From JBGTBQ01 sp041749275 (GTDB taxonomy: Bacteria; Acidobacteriota; Blastocatellia; Pyrinomonadales; Pyrinomonadaceae): a stretch of DNA of 19,908 bases. The DNA lies in NCBI GenBank assembly GCA_041749275.1, contig JBGTBQ010000157.1:1-19908 (forward strand), given 5' to 3'. The position numbers and the translations under genes were made by a program. Below, in pieces: positions 1 to 8,099 of the stretch. How positions within the stretch are numbered: position 1 is the stretch's first letter; every line of letters begins with the position of its first letter. The notes beneath the pieces were generated by a model. That model searched no databases, was not told the DNA's origin, and was given only the letters and a program-made list of their open reading frames with translations.

Positions 1-149
1 CTCCGGGTGGCGTGGATACTCTGGGTCGAAGAATCTAAGGTGCGTGCTTCTTGGACTGTGAATCCAAGAGCGACAGTTGGTGGTGCCTGTGAGTATCCGG
101 GTCCGACTGCTCTGCGGGTTCGTGAACACCAGTGTACAACCGACCTCTA

Positions 150-777
150 TGCCAACCGGGCGTGCCGAGTATATCCATTTTCATCCGTGGTGGTGAGCCA
201 CGGGTCATGAAGGCTGCTCTGAAAATAAAAGACGGCGCTCAAGTTCCGCTGCCCGTGTCCATAGTTGTGCGTCAAATGATAGCCATGATTCTTCTGCACC
301 TTGAACTGCTCGTTCTCCACCTTCCACCTCGCCCGTCCGATGGAGACGATCTCACTGACATTCCCCGCCGTCACTTCCAAGTCCGTCACCCACGAGTTGT
401 GATATGTCTGCCGACCTTCTTAGTCGCGCTCCCACACCTCGACCAACGTCACTTCAACACACCCATCCTCGCGCAGCGGAACAGCGCACCCGCTCCGGCT
501 CAACCTCATCGAGCCGCTCCCGCATCTGCGTTTCGGCAGGCACCTCCTTGACGCCAAACATTGAGTGCAAGTTGGAGCGCCCCTTCTTTCTTAACAGTCG
601 CTCCTGAAATTGCAACAGCGACGGAGATTGGAAAAAGAAGATCGCACAGCCGCTCAACAAAATATCGCTCACCGGATATTCAGCGCGTTGATGGTTGTAC
701 TGCACATCTAAGCTCCTGAAATGCGTCCGCAGCAAATCAACTACCGCCTCGAAGGTCAAACTCTGATTAGGTCTCAT
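150..777 (-). pseudogene. Decayed DDE transposase (N- and C-terminal pieces, middle deleted)
   Basis: Two pieces of one transposase lie in order on the minus strand. The N-terminal piece starts with ATG at 777 (MRPNQSLTFEAVVDLL) and carries 'ILLSGCAIFFFQSPSL' and 'VPAETQMRERLDEVEPE', the usual opening of a family of IS4-like DDE transposases. It shifts frame near 470-490. The C-terminal piece (about 480-210) has 'YHNSWVTDLEV', 'IGRARWKVENEQF' and 'KNHGYHLTHNYGHG', the typical end of the same family, and contains an in-frame TAA at 422-420. Roughly 200 codons of the catalytic middle are missing, so the gene is dead. Base composition is lower in GC than the flanking genes, which fits a mobile origin. 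The exact left end and the element boundaries are not visible. The family is clear; the IS name is not. Confidence 0.8.
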
Positions 778-1029
778 GCTGACAGAATAGCCAAGCGCAA
801 GAACTCTGTCTTGTTCTCGGCTATTCTCCTAAGCTTTTCCTCTTTCCGAGAATTGCTGGCAAAGATCACAGCTCTGCGTCAAGATGTTGCTGGTTAAGCT
901 ACAATGCTCCGTCGTCTATGACTTGAAGAACGCTGGACGCGAATTCATCATCGAAAACGCCGTCATCAGATACGGATTACATCTCATCGCCTCTCGTCAG
1001 GTGATAAAGATTGATTACAGGAGAGAATA
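778..1029. other. Intergenic stretch between IS remnant and zinc-ribbon gene
   Basis: No open frame of interest is seen here on either strand. The stretch holds the inverted repeat at 784-827 and, at its right end, the purine-rich ribosome binding site CAGGAGAG a few bases before the GTG at 1030. The promoter of the 1030-5726 module should lie in it, but I could not pick one with confidence. Confidence 0.5.
784..827. repeat. Nested inverted repeat upstream of the transposase remnant
   Basis: A perfect 9-base inverted repeat (AGAATAGCC at 784-792, GGCTATTCT at 819-827) encloses a shorter one (AGAAC at 800-804, GTTCT at 813-817). It lies just upstream of the transposase start at 777, so it may be part of the element's end or its promoter-proximal region. 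No matching copy was noticed near bases 1-150. The repeat itself is certain; its role is not. Confidence 0.4.
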
Positions 1030-1701
1030 GTGGAAGCCAGAAGCGAGACAACCTCTTCTCCCGACGCTGCGCCGGCAACCTGCGCGGAGTGCGAACAGCC
1101 TACGACAAGCCCCGCGCTTTCGCGCGCCGGCACCCGCCTGTGCGCTGAATGCGTTGCCGCTTATTACGTCGCGTGTTCCGGTTGCGGCAGTCTCATAGCG
1201 AAAGATGAATCGCTGACTCGCGAGACTCTCGCCTACTGCCCGGAATGCTTCTCGGCGCCTGTCGGCGCGGCAGGCGGCGGGACGGTTGATGAGACGCTTA
1301 TCGAATCATTGATTGCCGAGTACGTCTCCCTGCACGCGGAAGAGAAGTGGATCAGCGACCGCATGGAAGTCATCAAGGAGCAGCTAAAGAGCGCCGCCGC
1401 GACAAGACAGCGCGAAGGGAATGCCGTCACCTTACTATCTGAGACGGCGGCGATACGGTGTAGTTATCGAGCCTCGCTCAAGTGCGACGCCGAATCGGCG
1501 GAGGCGCTCGCGCAGTTGCTCGACGAAGAGGAATTCGCCTCGCTCTTCGAGCGCAAGACGAGCTTTACGCCCATCAAAGATCAGATCGCTGAATTTCTCG
1601 CCGCCACGGACGAAGCGCGCCAAGCGGCGCGCACAGCCTTGCGCGCCGCCCTGCGCGAGACGGAAACCGTCACCCTGTCGGTCGTGCCCGCTCGCAAGTA
1701 A
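1030..1701 (+). CDS. Zinc-ribbon protein with four CxxC knuckles, function unknown
   Basis: 223 residues from a GTG start at 1030, preceded by AGGAG. Four CxxC pairs (C18/C21, C38/C41, C49/C52, C70/C73) with near-equal spacing (16 and 17 residues between pairs) suggest two zinc sites in a LIM-like double ribbon. A helical, charged C-terminal half follows (about 90-215), ending in 'FERKTSFTPIKDQIAEFL' and a further helix. No enzyme motif is visible and no signal peptide, so it is probably a cytoplasmic nucleic-acid- or protein-binding partner. The stop is 38 bases before the ATG of the nuclease-helicase on the same strand, so the two are very likely co-transcribed. I do not recognise the family; a role as specificity or adaptor subunit of the nuclease-helicase is inference. 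Confidence 0.8.
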   Translation: MEARSETTSSPDAAPATCAECEQPTTSPALSRAGTRLCAECVAAYYVACSGCGSLIAKDESLTRETLAYCPECFSAPVGAAGGGTVDETLIESLIAEYVSLHAEEKWISDRMEVIKEQLKSAAATRQREGNAVTLLSETAAIRCSYRASLKCDAESAEALAQLLDEEEFASLFERKTSFTPIKDQIAEFLAATDEARQAARTALRAALRETETVTLSVVPARK

Positions 1702-1739
1702 GCAAGTTGAAGTAATTCGAGTTATCGGAGCGCCTCGCC

Positions 1740-4700
1740 ATGTCAGAGTCAGACCAGCCCACCATCCGCCACCAAACGGAGCGTATGCTGGGCGCGCACC
1801 GTCTCGCGCAATACATCACCCGCAACCGCTGCGAGCGCTACCTGCGTCTGGCGCTTTTCCCGTCAGAAGCCAACCGCCTCAAGGAACGCTACCGTCTCGG
1901 CTTCGAGACCTTATCGCCGCTGCTCTCCGCCGAAGGGCAGGCTTTCGAGCGTCACAAGCTCGACGAGCTGATCGCGCAAGGCGAGCGTGTCGTTGACCTG
2001 ACGAATAAGAGCGGGGCCGAGTTTCTGGCATCGTTGAAGGGCCAGCCACAGGGGCGCGTCTATTATTACCAGCCGAGTTTGGAAGGGCGTATCGGCGGCT
2101 GGGCGTGCGGCGGGCGCGCCGACCTCGTCGAAGCCATGCGGCTCTCTGACGGCTCATTCGATTGCCTCGTGCTCGACATCAAAGCCAGCCCGCGCGAGAC
2201 GGTCGGCTATCGCCTGCAAGTCGCTTTCTACGCCGTGCTGCTCGGCGAGTTGATGCGCGCCGCCGGTCTCGGCGTCGCCGCCTTGCGTGGCGCGATTGCC
2301 GCGCGCGACAGCGAGTTCGTCCCCGATAAGTGGAACACGTTTGATCTGGCGCTCTTCACGGATGAGATCGAGCGCCTCATCGCCGCGCCGGATTCCGACG
2401 TGGCGCGCGCCGCGGCAGTAGATTTCAGCCACGCGCAATATCACCTCGGCAGCCATTGCGACGGCTGCCCCTACAACGCGCTCTGCTTCGTAGATACAGC
2501 CGAGCGCGAAGACCTCTCGCTGGTTCCGCTCCTGACCTCGACGGAGAAACGCGCCCTGCGCGCGGAGGGCATCAAGACCGTGCGCGACCTTGCGCGCTTG
2601 ATGACCTACACGCCGCGCGGAATCGAAGCCGCCGAAGGTTGCGAAACGAAAGTGGCGCGCATCGGCGCGCGTTGGCCGCTCAACAGTCGCCTGCCGGCGC
2701 TCATACAAAGGGCCAAGGCGGCGCTCGCCCGGCAAGACAAAGCGGTCGAGCATCGCCGCACGCTCTACGGAACGAACTGGGGTTCGCTCCCGGATACGAA
2801 CAACTACCCCGGTCTCGTCAAAGTCTTCGTTGACGCGCAGCGCGATCACTTACAGGATCGCCTCTACCTGCTCGCGGCGTTGGTCGCTGGCCCCAGAGGT
2901 TCTTTCAAGATCGTTGAGATGGCAGATGCGCCGCCCGACACAGAGGCCGAGCAGGGCTTGCTCGTCCGTTGGCTGCAAGCGACGCTCCCGGTCATCGGGC
3001 GCGCGGCGGATTCGCAGGACGCGCCCGTGCACGTCTATCTCTATGATCGGCGCGGCCAACGCTCGCTGCTTGACGCGCTGACGCGCCACTTCGCCGCGCT
3101 CTGCGCCATTCCAGCCTTCTACGATCTGCTGACCTCAACCCCCGCGCTCACGCAAAGCATGATCTCGTTTCTCGGCGACGAAGTGTGCGAGCGGCAGAAT
3201 CTCGGCCACGTCTGCCATAACCTTTATGAAGTCGCGGCGGCGCTTGGCTTCAAGTGGCGGGACGGAGAGGTAAATGTGCCGCGGCAATTTCGCACGCGCA
3301 TCTTCGATAACCGCCGCCCGTATGTCCGCGACCGTAATAGTCAACTCTTCAGCGTGCCGGAAGAGAAGGCCGGGAGCGACGCCCTGTGGGTCGAATCCGC
3401 CGCCCGCTTCGGGACGGAGATACCGCTCGAATACGCATATGTCGCGTGGGGCGAGTTGACTGACGCTGACGACCTGAAGCTGGATACGCGCACCCAAATT
3501 CGAGGGTTTCTCGGCACGACGCTGGACGACATCAAGGCGCTCGCGGCGGCGCGGCTTGATGCGCTGCGCCACATTGAAGAGAGTTTTCGTTACAAGAATC
3601 GGCAGGTGGAGAAACAGCCGCTCACGCTTGATCGCATCGATCAGGTCGAAGTTGAACCTGAGACCGTCCCGCTGCACCGTGCGCTCGAAGATTTTCTGCG
3701 GCTTGAGCATTACGCCTCGCTGCAAGAGCGGCTGCTCCACTTTGCGCTCCCGCCCGAGTTGCGCGCCGAGACCGGACGCACCGCCATCCTGCGCTGCGAA
3801 GGCTATGAGAAAGAGAATCAACTTGCCGCCTTCATCTTTACCGACGTGAACGGAAACACGCTCACCCTTGCCGGTGCGGGTGCGCTGCGTCTGCGTGAGG
3901 GCGACTGGATGACGCTCAACCCGCTCGTTGATGAAGAGACGGGCGAGCAGCTCACGGGCAAGCGCATCGTGCATGGCCGGTTATGCGTGATTGAAGAAGT
4001 TGCGGAGACCGGCGTGCGCCTGCGCCTGATGCCGATGAGTTTCAAAAACTCAAAGTTCCGCTTCGGGCACCGCATGATCGAGCCGGAGCAGGGGCGCGTT
4101 TACACCGTTGATGAAATGGCGGACGACCTCAATGCGGACAAGTTTCTCGAAGCCTGCCGGAATGCCCCTGCAAATCATCTTTACAGGTGGCTGGAAAATC
4201 CTGACCTTGGCCGGGAGCCGCGCGCTTGGATTCGCCCGTCGCGGCTGCGCGCTGCCGCGCAGGTGGCCGAACTGGCGCACGCGGCGCAAACGCCGCACGG
4301 ACTGACGCAGCCGCAGCGCGAGTTGATTGGCGGATTTATCAGGGATCGCGTTCTCGTCCTGCAAGGGCCGCCGGGTACGGGCAAAAGCCACACGCTCGGC
4401 TTCGCCACAGTTTCGCGTGCGCTGGCGCTCGCCGCGCCGACGCGCCCTTTTCGCGTGCTGGTCTCAGCCAAGACACACGCCGCCGTCGAGATCGCCTTAG
4501 CCAGCATTCGCGCGCGGGCCGATAAGCTGCTTGCGATGCAACCTGATAGTGGAGAAGGCGGCCAAGATGCCGCGCCCTTACTTGAGCCGCTCGCACGGCT
4601 CAAGGTCTTCAAGATCGTTAACGATGCGCGGAAGGGTTTGCCGAAAGGAGTGCTGCCGCTTCTCGCCGAGGGAGATGGCTCGGTGAAAGCTCCTGAGCAG

Positions 4701-5726
4701 TGGGCGCGATTGATGGCCGAGCCGCTGCTCGTTATCGGCGGCACGCCCGGCGGTTTGTATAACCTCGTCAAGCGCGGGCCGTCAAAGGGGCGGGCGATTG
4801 ATTGGGCGGCGCAGTACTTCGATCTCGTGCTGGTTGACGAAGCCTCGCAGATGGGAATTACCGAAGCTTTGATGTCGGCTGCCTTCTTGCGAGAAGACGG
4901 TCAGTTCATCGCCATCGGCGACCACCGGCAGATGCCGCCGATTCTCGCGCACGCTTGGGATCAGGAGAGCCGCCGCGACTTGGAGCGCATCCGCCCGCAC
5001 CTCTCAATCTTTGAATACCTGCGCGAGTCAGGCTTTACCAGCGCCGCGCTCGATGAGTCGTTCCGCATTCCGGAAGAGGTGGCCGACTTCCTCTCACGGC
5101 ACGTGTACGCCGCCGATGGAGTTAACTTCCACTCGCGTAACCGCAGGCGGCTCGAAGTCGGTTCCAGTCTCGACGATGTGCCGGGGTGGATCAGGGCGGC
5201 GCTCTCACCGGAACATCCGCTCGTAGTCATAGAACACGGTGAAGCCGGCTCGCAACAAGATAATGCATTTGAAGCTGCCCTGATTGCGGAATTGGTGCGC
5301 GTCGCCGGTGAACGTCTGGGTCTCGAAGCCGGCGAAGGCGTGGGCGTAGTCGTGCCGCACCGCGCGCAGAAGTTTCTGTTGCGAGGAAGAATCCCCGCTT
5401 ACGCCGACGCGATTGATACGGTGGAACGGTTTCAGGGCGGCGAGCGCGACCTCATCATCGTTTCCGCCACCGTCTCTGATCGCGAGTTCGCCGCCGCCGA
5501 AAGCGATTTCCTGCTCGAACCGCGCCGCTTCACGGTCGCCGTCTCACGCCCGAAGCGGAAAGTGGTCGTGGTTGCTTCGCGCTCCGTCTTCGATCTCGTG
5601 CCCGCGGATTTAGACGACTACGAGCGCGGGAGCCTCTGGAAGCATTTACGCCACGAGGCCGAAAGGCATCTATTGTGGCAGGGGATGATTGCCGGGCATC
5701 ACGTGAAGGTCAGAGCCACCGCATGA
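1740..5726 (+). CDS. Fe-S RecB-like nuclease fused to SF1 (Dna2/Upf1-like) helicase
   Basis: 1328 residues from ATG 1740, with GGAG at 1727-1730. The N-terminal part is a PD-(D/E)XK nuclease of the TM0106/RecB type: GRAD near residue 126, 'LDIKAS' near 144 and a Q...Y helix near 159-163. C31 plus C240, C243 and C249 ('CDGCPYNALC') form the four-cysteine iron-sulphur clasp seen in Dna2, AddB and Cas4 nucleases. A helix-hairpin-helix-like segment follows near 262-290. The C-terminal helicase is complete: Walker A 'GPPGTGKS' near 876, 'VDEASQM' near 1031, 'GDHRQMPP' near 1060, 'SFRIPEE' near 1106, 'VERFQGGERD' near 1227 and 'VAVSRPK' near 1266. No key residue appears lost. It should unwind and cut DNA. 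Whether its job is repair or defence is not shown; position beside an IS remnant and an unknown zinc-ribbon gene makes defence plausible. Confidence 0.93.
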   Translation: MSESDQPTIRHQTERMLGAHRLAQYITRNRCERYLRLALFPSEANRLKERYRLGFETLSPLLSAEGQAFERHKLDELIAQGERVVDLTNKSGAEFLASLKGQPQGRVYYYQPSLEGRIGGWACGGRADLVEAMRLSDGSFDCLVLDIKASPRETVGYRLQVAFYAVLLGELMRAAGLGVAALRGAIAARDSEFVPDKWNTFDLALFTDEIERLIAAPDSDVARAAAVDFSHAQYHLGSHCDGCPYNALCFVDTAEREDLSLVPLLTSTEKRALRAEGIKTVRDLARLMTYTPRGIEAAEGCETKVARIGARWPLNSRLPALIQRAKAALARQDKAVEHRRTLYGTNWGSLPDTNNYPGLVKVFVDAQRDHLQDRLYLLAALVAGPRGSFKIVEMADAPPDTEAEQGLLVRWLQATLPVIGRAADSQDAPVHVYLYDRRGQRSLLDALTRHFAALCAIPAFYDLLTSTPALTQSMISFLGDEVCERQNLGHVCHNLYEVAAALGFKWRDGEVNVPRQFRTRIFDNRRPYVRDRNSQLFSVPEEKAGSDALWVESAARFGTEIPLEYAYVAWGELTDADDLKLDTRTQIRGFLGTTLDDIKALAAARLDALRHIEESFRYKNRQVEKQPLTLDRIDQVEVEPETVPLHRALEDFLRLEHYASLQERLLHFALPPELRAETGRTAILRCEGYEKENQLAAFIFTDVNGNTLTLAGAGALRLREGDWMTLNPLVDEETGEQLTGKRIVHGRLCVIEEVAETGVRLRLMPMSFKNSKFRFGHRMIEPEQGRVYTVDEMADDLNADKFLEACRNAPANHLYRWLENPDLGREPRAWIRPSRLRAAAQVAELAHAAQTPHGLTQPQRELIGGFIRDRVLVLQGPPGTGKSHTLGFATVSRALALAAPTRPFRVLVSAKTHAAVEIALASIRARADKLLAMQPDSGEGGQDAAPLLEPLARLKVFKIVNDARKGLPKGVLPLLAEGDGSVKAPEQWARLMAEPLLVIGGTPGGLYNLVKRGPSKGRAIDWAAQYFDLVLVDEASQMGITEALMSAAFLREDGQFIAIGDHRQMPPILAHAWDQESRRDLERIRPHLSIFEYLRESGFTSAALDESFRIPEEVADFLSRHVYAADGVNFHSRNRRRLEVGSSLDDVPGWIRAALSPEHPLVVIEHGEAGSQQDNAFEAALIAELVRVAGERLGLEAGEGVGVVVPHRAQKFLLRGRIPAYADAIDTVERFQGGERDLIIVSATVSDREFAAAESDFLLEPRRFTVAVSRPKRKVVVVASRSVFDLVPADLDDYERGSLWKHLRHEAERHLLWQGMIAGHHVKVRATA

Positions 5727-5738
5727 GAACGACAATAA

Positions 5739-6023
5739 TCAGACAGCCGCGCGGTAACGCTCGGCTGAGATTAGTTGAAAGTCGAGCGGAAGCCGCGTGC
5801 GATGTCTGAGCACATCCAGCGTGCCGTTCAAAGCTGCGAGACGTTTGACTCGCTCTTTGTCATAGCGAACTTGAATCAGACCCGCGTACAGATCGTAAAG
5901 CCCGCCGATGATGCGGTCGCCAAGAAGAAATTTTTGATCGCGGGGCAGCCGGTTGAGTATCGGCACGTACCACAAAATCAGGTCGTGCGCCTTCTGGATG
6001 ACCGATAACTCCTGATGCGCCAT
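5739..6023 (-). CDS. avd: Avd-like four-helix protein of a diversity-generating retroelement, C-terminally short
   Basis: 94 residues from ATG 6023, with GAGG ten bases upstream. The sequence ('HQELSVIQKAHDLILW', 'LPRDQKFLLGDRIIGGLYD', 'LIQVRYDKE', 'RHRTRLPLDFQLIS') matches the Avd (accessory variability determinant) pattern of diversity-generating retroelements, basic and all-helical. Known Avd proteins bind the DGR reverse transcriptase and template RNA and are needed for mutagenic cDNA synthesis. Members are usually about 115-125 residues, so the last half of helix 4 appears to be missing: translation stops after 'ISAERYRAAV', 12 bases from the stop of the convergent nuclease-helicase gene. 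It lies 93 bases downstream of the caspase-FGE gene on the same strand, the classic target-avd order. No reverse transcriptase follows. An orphan four-helix protein of the 23S rRNA IVP type is the alternative, less likely given the neighbour. Confidence 0.8.
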   Translation of the reverse strand: MAHQELSVIQKAHDLILWYVPILNRLPRDQKFLLGDRIIGGLYDLYAGLIQVRYDKERVKRLAALNGTLDVLRHRTRLPLDFQLISAERYRAAV

Positions 6024-6051
6024 CCTGAGTCAGCCTCGCTCAAATTTTACT

Positions 6052-6090
6052 AGCGCGCTCCGCTCCGCTCCGCGCGCTGCGCTTCGCGCA
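6052..6090. other. Tandem hairpins directly 3' of the variable region
   Basis: Two adjoining perfect inverted repeats. AGCGCGC (6052-6058) pairs with GCGCGCT (6072-6078) around a 13-base loop of CTCCG repeats. TGCGC (6078-6082) pairs with GCGCA (6086-6090) around a three-base loop; on the minus strand this second one contains GCGAAGC, a sequence known to form an unusually stable DNA mini-hairpin. They start 27 bases after the stop of the caspase-FGE gene. In known DGRs a hairpin/cruciform just 3' of the variable region helps target recognition, so that role is possible here. On the plus strand TTTTT follows at 6091-6095, so a terminator reading is an alternative. Confidence 0.5.
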
Positions 6091-6116
6091 TTTTTAGGCT
6101 AAATGGTTAAAGGCTA

Positions 6117-7976
6117 CTAAGACCGCGCGAAGGCCACAACCCGAAAACCGTAGAAGTTGAGGCGAACGCCCGGCCCGACAAAGTAGCGGTCGGCGGAGCG
6201 GAGGTTGCTAGCAAGGAAGAACCACGAACCGCCGCGCACCACCCGGTACTTTTGTTCGCCGCCGCTCAACCATGCGCTTCCGTCCACAGACGCTCCCGCG
6301 TAGCTGTCATGATACCAGTCCTCACACCACTCCCACACGTTCCCGTGCATATCGTACAACCCAAACCCGTTCGGCTGCTTACTCCCCACCGGATGCGTTC
6401 GATTGTTGTTGGCCTTCAACTTGTCATAGCTCCACTCGCTGTCTTTCAACCGCGTGTCGCCCGCGTTCTCATAATACCACCCCATCGCATCCAGTTGCCC
6501 CGCGTAATCTCCCGTCGTCCCCGCGCGACACGCATACTCCCACTCCGCCTCCGTCGGCAACCGATAACTAAATCCGTCGTTCTGCGCGTTCAACTTCTGG
6601 ATAAACTGCTGCGCGTCGTCCCATGACACGCTTTCAACCGGCAGGTTGTCGCCCTTGAAATTCGACGGGTTGCTTCCCATTACCGCCGTCCACTGCGCCT
6701 GCGTCACCTCGTACTTCCCCATCCAGAAACCATCGCGGATCGTCACCCGCTGCACTGGCTTCTCGTCCGCCCCGCCATTCTCCGCACCCATCATAAATTC
6801 GCCCGCCGGGATATAGACCAACTCAATCCCGCTGCGAGGGCGCGTTACGCTCCCCGCCGTCGGGCGCGCGGGCGACGGACGCGTCGGCGGGGCGCTCGTC
6901 AGCGCCGTGAGCTTCCGGCGGGCGATCCCCGCGTACAGCCCCGTCGGATACCTCGACAGGTAATCCCTGAAATCCTCCGGGTCGGCGCTGTTCTGGATTG
7001 AATTCCAGAACGCAAGCTCCTGCGCCGGGTCAACAGGTGTGGGCGTGGGCGGCGGCGTGCTGCTCATCGTCTTCGGCAGGGCGAAGACGAAGTCGCCTTT
7101 GTCGAGGTGTGGGTTGCGGATTTTGCCGTACTGCGGATGCTGCGTGTTCTTCGAGTAGTTGATCACCTTGACTTGCAAAAACTCGCCCAGCTCCATGCCC
7201 GTCACGTACCCGTCTTTATTCCCGTCCGCCTCCCCCTCGATACCCTCGACGAACTGCCGTCGAAAGATGCTCGCGTCGGGCACCTTCTCGTCGGCGCTCC
7301 CCGACGCGATGAATTGCCGGACATGCTCGGTCGTCTTGTAGGTGATGCTGTCGGGAATCGCACGCGAACGCGACAACCCCAACAGAGAACCCGAGAAGCA
7401 ACTGTCGAAAAGAAACAGCGCATGTTTCGACTGAATATCTAAGGCGTATCGCTCAATCTGCCCCATGTTCAGCGCCTTCACCCTGAAGCCTACCGGATCA
7501 CGGTCCGGGCGGGGCGCGTCCACGGGAACGATGTAACCCATCTCTTCGCCGGAGGCGTGTCTCATCGTGTGGCCGTGCCCGGCAAAGTAGAGGAGCAAGC
7601 GGTTGTTAATCTCCATGCCGTAGAGTCTGATGAAATCTTTGAAGGTTTTTTCCAACCGTTCGGCGTTCGGCTCCGTCTCGACCGTGACCTGAAAGCCCTG
7701 TCGCTGGAGGGCGCGTTCGACGGCTTTGATGTCTTCTCGCACGCCCGGCAGCTTCGCCCATCCGGCAGTGTATTCGCTCGCGCCGATGACGAGCGCGTAA
7801 CTCTTCTCATAGAGCTTGACGAACTTCCCGTCCTCAACCTTGATGCTCACCGTCTCTAGGTCTCGCGTCGGCCCGCCTTGCCGGGCGACGGTTTTGAAAT
7901 TGGTTGGGTAGAGGAGCGCGGGCAGCAGTATGAGCGCGCTGAGAGCGGCTCTTACGGAGGGGTGGGGCTTGTTCAT
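6117..7976 (-). CDS. Exported caspase-like protease fused to FGE-sulfatase domain (DGR target protein)
   Basis: 619 residues from ATG 7976, chosen because 'MNKPHPSVRAALSALILL' opens a Sec signal peptide; ATG at 7988 and 8042 would extend it, and none has a good ribosome site. The C14 caspase domain (about 55-300) has the catalytic His134 in 'YFAGHGHT' and Cys193 in 'LFDSCFSG', with an EF-hand-like loop at 251-262 (DGNKDGYVTGME) that may bind calcium. A Pro/Thr/Arg-rich linker with a short helical segment follows (about 303-380). The C-terminal FGE-sulfatase/SUMF1 domain (383-619) has a C-type-lectin fold and the signature 'GLYDMHGNVWEWCEDW'. It ends in 'VVRGGSW' and 'GFRVVAF' flanking a diversified stretch, the hallmark of a DGR variable region. 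Expected to act outside the cytoplasm as a ligand-sensing protease. It is a paralogue of the caspase at 15516-17225. Confidence 0.92.
   Translation of the reverse strand: MNKPHPSVRAALSALILLPALLYPTNFKTVARQGGPTRDLETVSIKVEDGKFVKLYEKSYALVIGASEYTAGWAKLPGVREDIKAVERALQRQGFQVTVETEPNAERLEKTFKDFIRLYGMEINNRLLLYFAGHGHTMRHASGEEMGYIVPVDAPRPDRDPVGFRVKALNMGQIERYALDIQSKHALFLFDSCFSGSLLGLSRSRAIPDSITYKTTEHVRQFIASGSADEKVPDASIFRRQFVEGIEGEADGNKDGYVTGMELGEFLQVKVINYSKNTQHPQYGKIRNPHLDKGDFVFALPKTMSSTPPPTPTPVDPAQELAFWNSIQNSADPEDFRDYLSRYPTGLYAGIARRKLTALTSAPPTRPSPARPTAGSVTRPRSGIELVYIPAGEFMMGAENGGADEKPVQRVTIRDGFWMGKYEVTQAQWTAVMGSNPSNFKGDNLPVESVSWDDAQQFIQKLNAQNDGFSYRLPTEAEWEYACRAGTTGDYAGQLDAMGWYYENAGDTRLKDSEWSYDKLKANNNRTHPVGSKQPNGFGLYDMHGNVWEWCEDWYHDSYAGASVDGSAWLSGGEQKYRVVRGGSWFFLASNLRSADRYFVGPGVRLNFYGFRVVAFARS
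6150..6221 (-). other. DGR variable region (VR) within the FGE-sulfatase domain
   Basis: The stretch lies between conserved 'RGGSW' and 'GFRVV'. Compared with the family's usual Asn-rich form, the codons expected to be AAC/AAT are TTC TTC CTT, later GAC, TAC TTT GTC, GGC GTT, then CTC AAC TTC TAC. All of these 13 codons end in C or T and can be derived from AAY by changing adenines only. The intervening codons (GCT AGC AAC CTC CGC TCC GCC, CGC, CCG) read as conserved framework 'ASNLRSA'. This is what A-to-N retrohoming from a template repeat would leave. No template copy was found in the window. Confidence 0.8.
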
Positions 7977-8064
7977 AATGGTTCTCATACAGCAGGATCG
8001 GAAGAGTTGAAGGCGGATCGCCGCCGTCCGGTGCTCTCCCATTGACTGCTCTACCCATCTGCAC

Positions 8065-8099
8065 AGGAAAGAGGGAAGCTCTCTACTTCCCTCTTTCCT
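8065..8099. other. Strong 14-bp hairpin between two operon genes
   Basis: A perfect 14-base inverted repeat (AGGAAAGAGGGAAG at 8065-8078, complement at 8086-8099) with a 7-base loop. It lies 21 bases after the stop of the DUF4384-like gene and about 90 bases before the preferred start of the caspase-FGE gene. Read on the minus strand, no U-run follows it; a five-T run lies on the plus-strand side (8103-8107). It may lower read-through, stabilise the upstream mRNA 3' end, or act as a plus-strand terminator. Confidence 0.6.

Noticed and set aside
1..210. Possible template repeat, group II intron or other RNA at the left edge
   Set aside because: No match to the variable region at 6117-6240 by eye and no intron domain V or known RNA fold that I could recognise; left unassigned.
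2154..2849. 231-codon open frame on the minus strand inside the nuclease-helicase
   Set aside because: Antisense shadow of the nuclease region; Arg-rich, no domain.
6395..6425. Asn-rich 'ANNNR' codons in the FGE domain as a template-like segment
   Set aside because: The segment lies in the conserved middle of the FGE-sulfatase fold and lacks the GGSW/GFRVV flanks, so it is not a template or second variable region.
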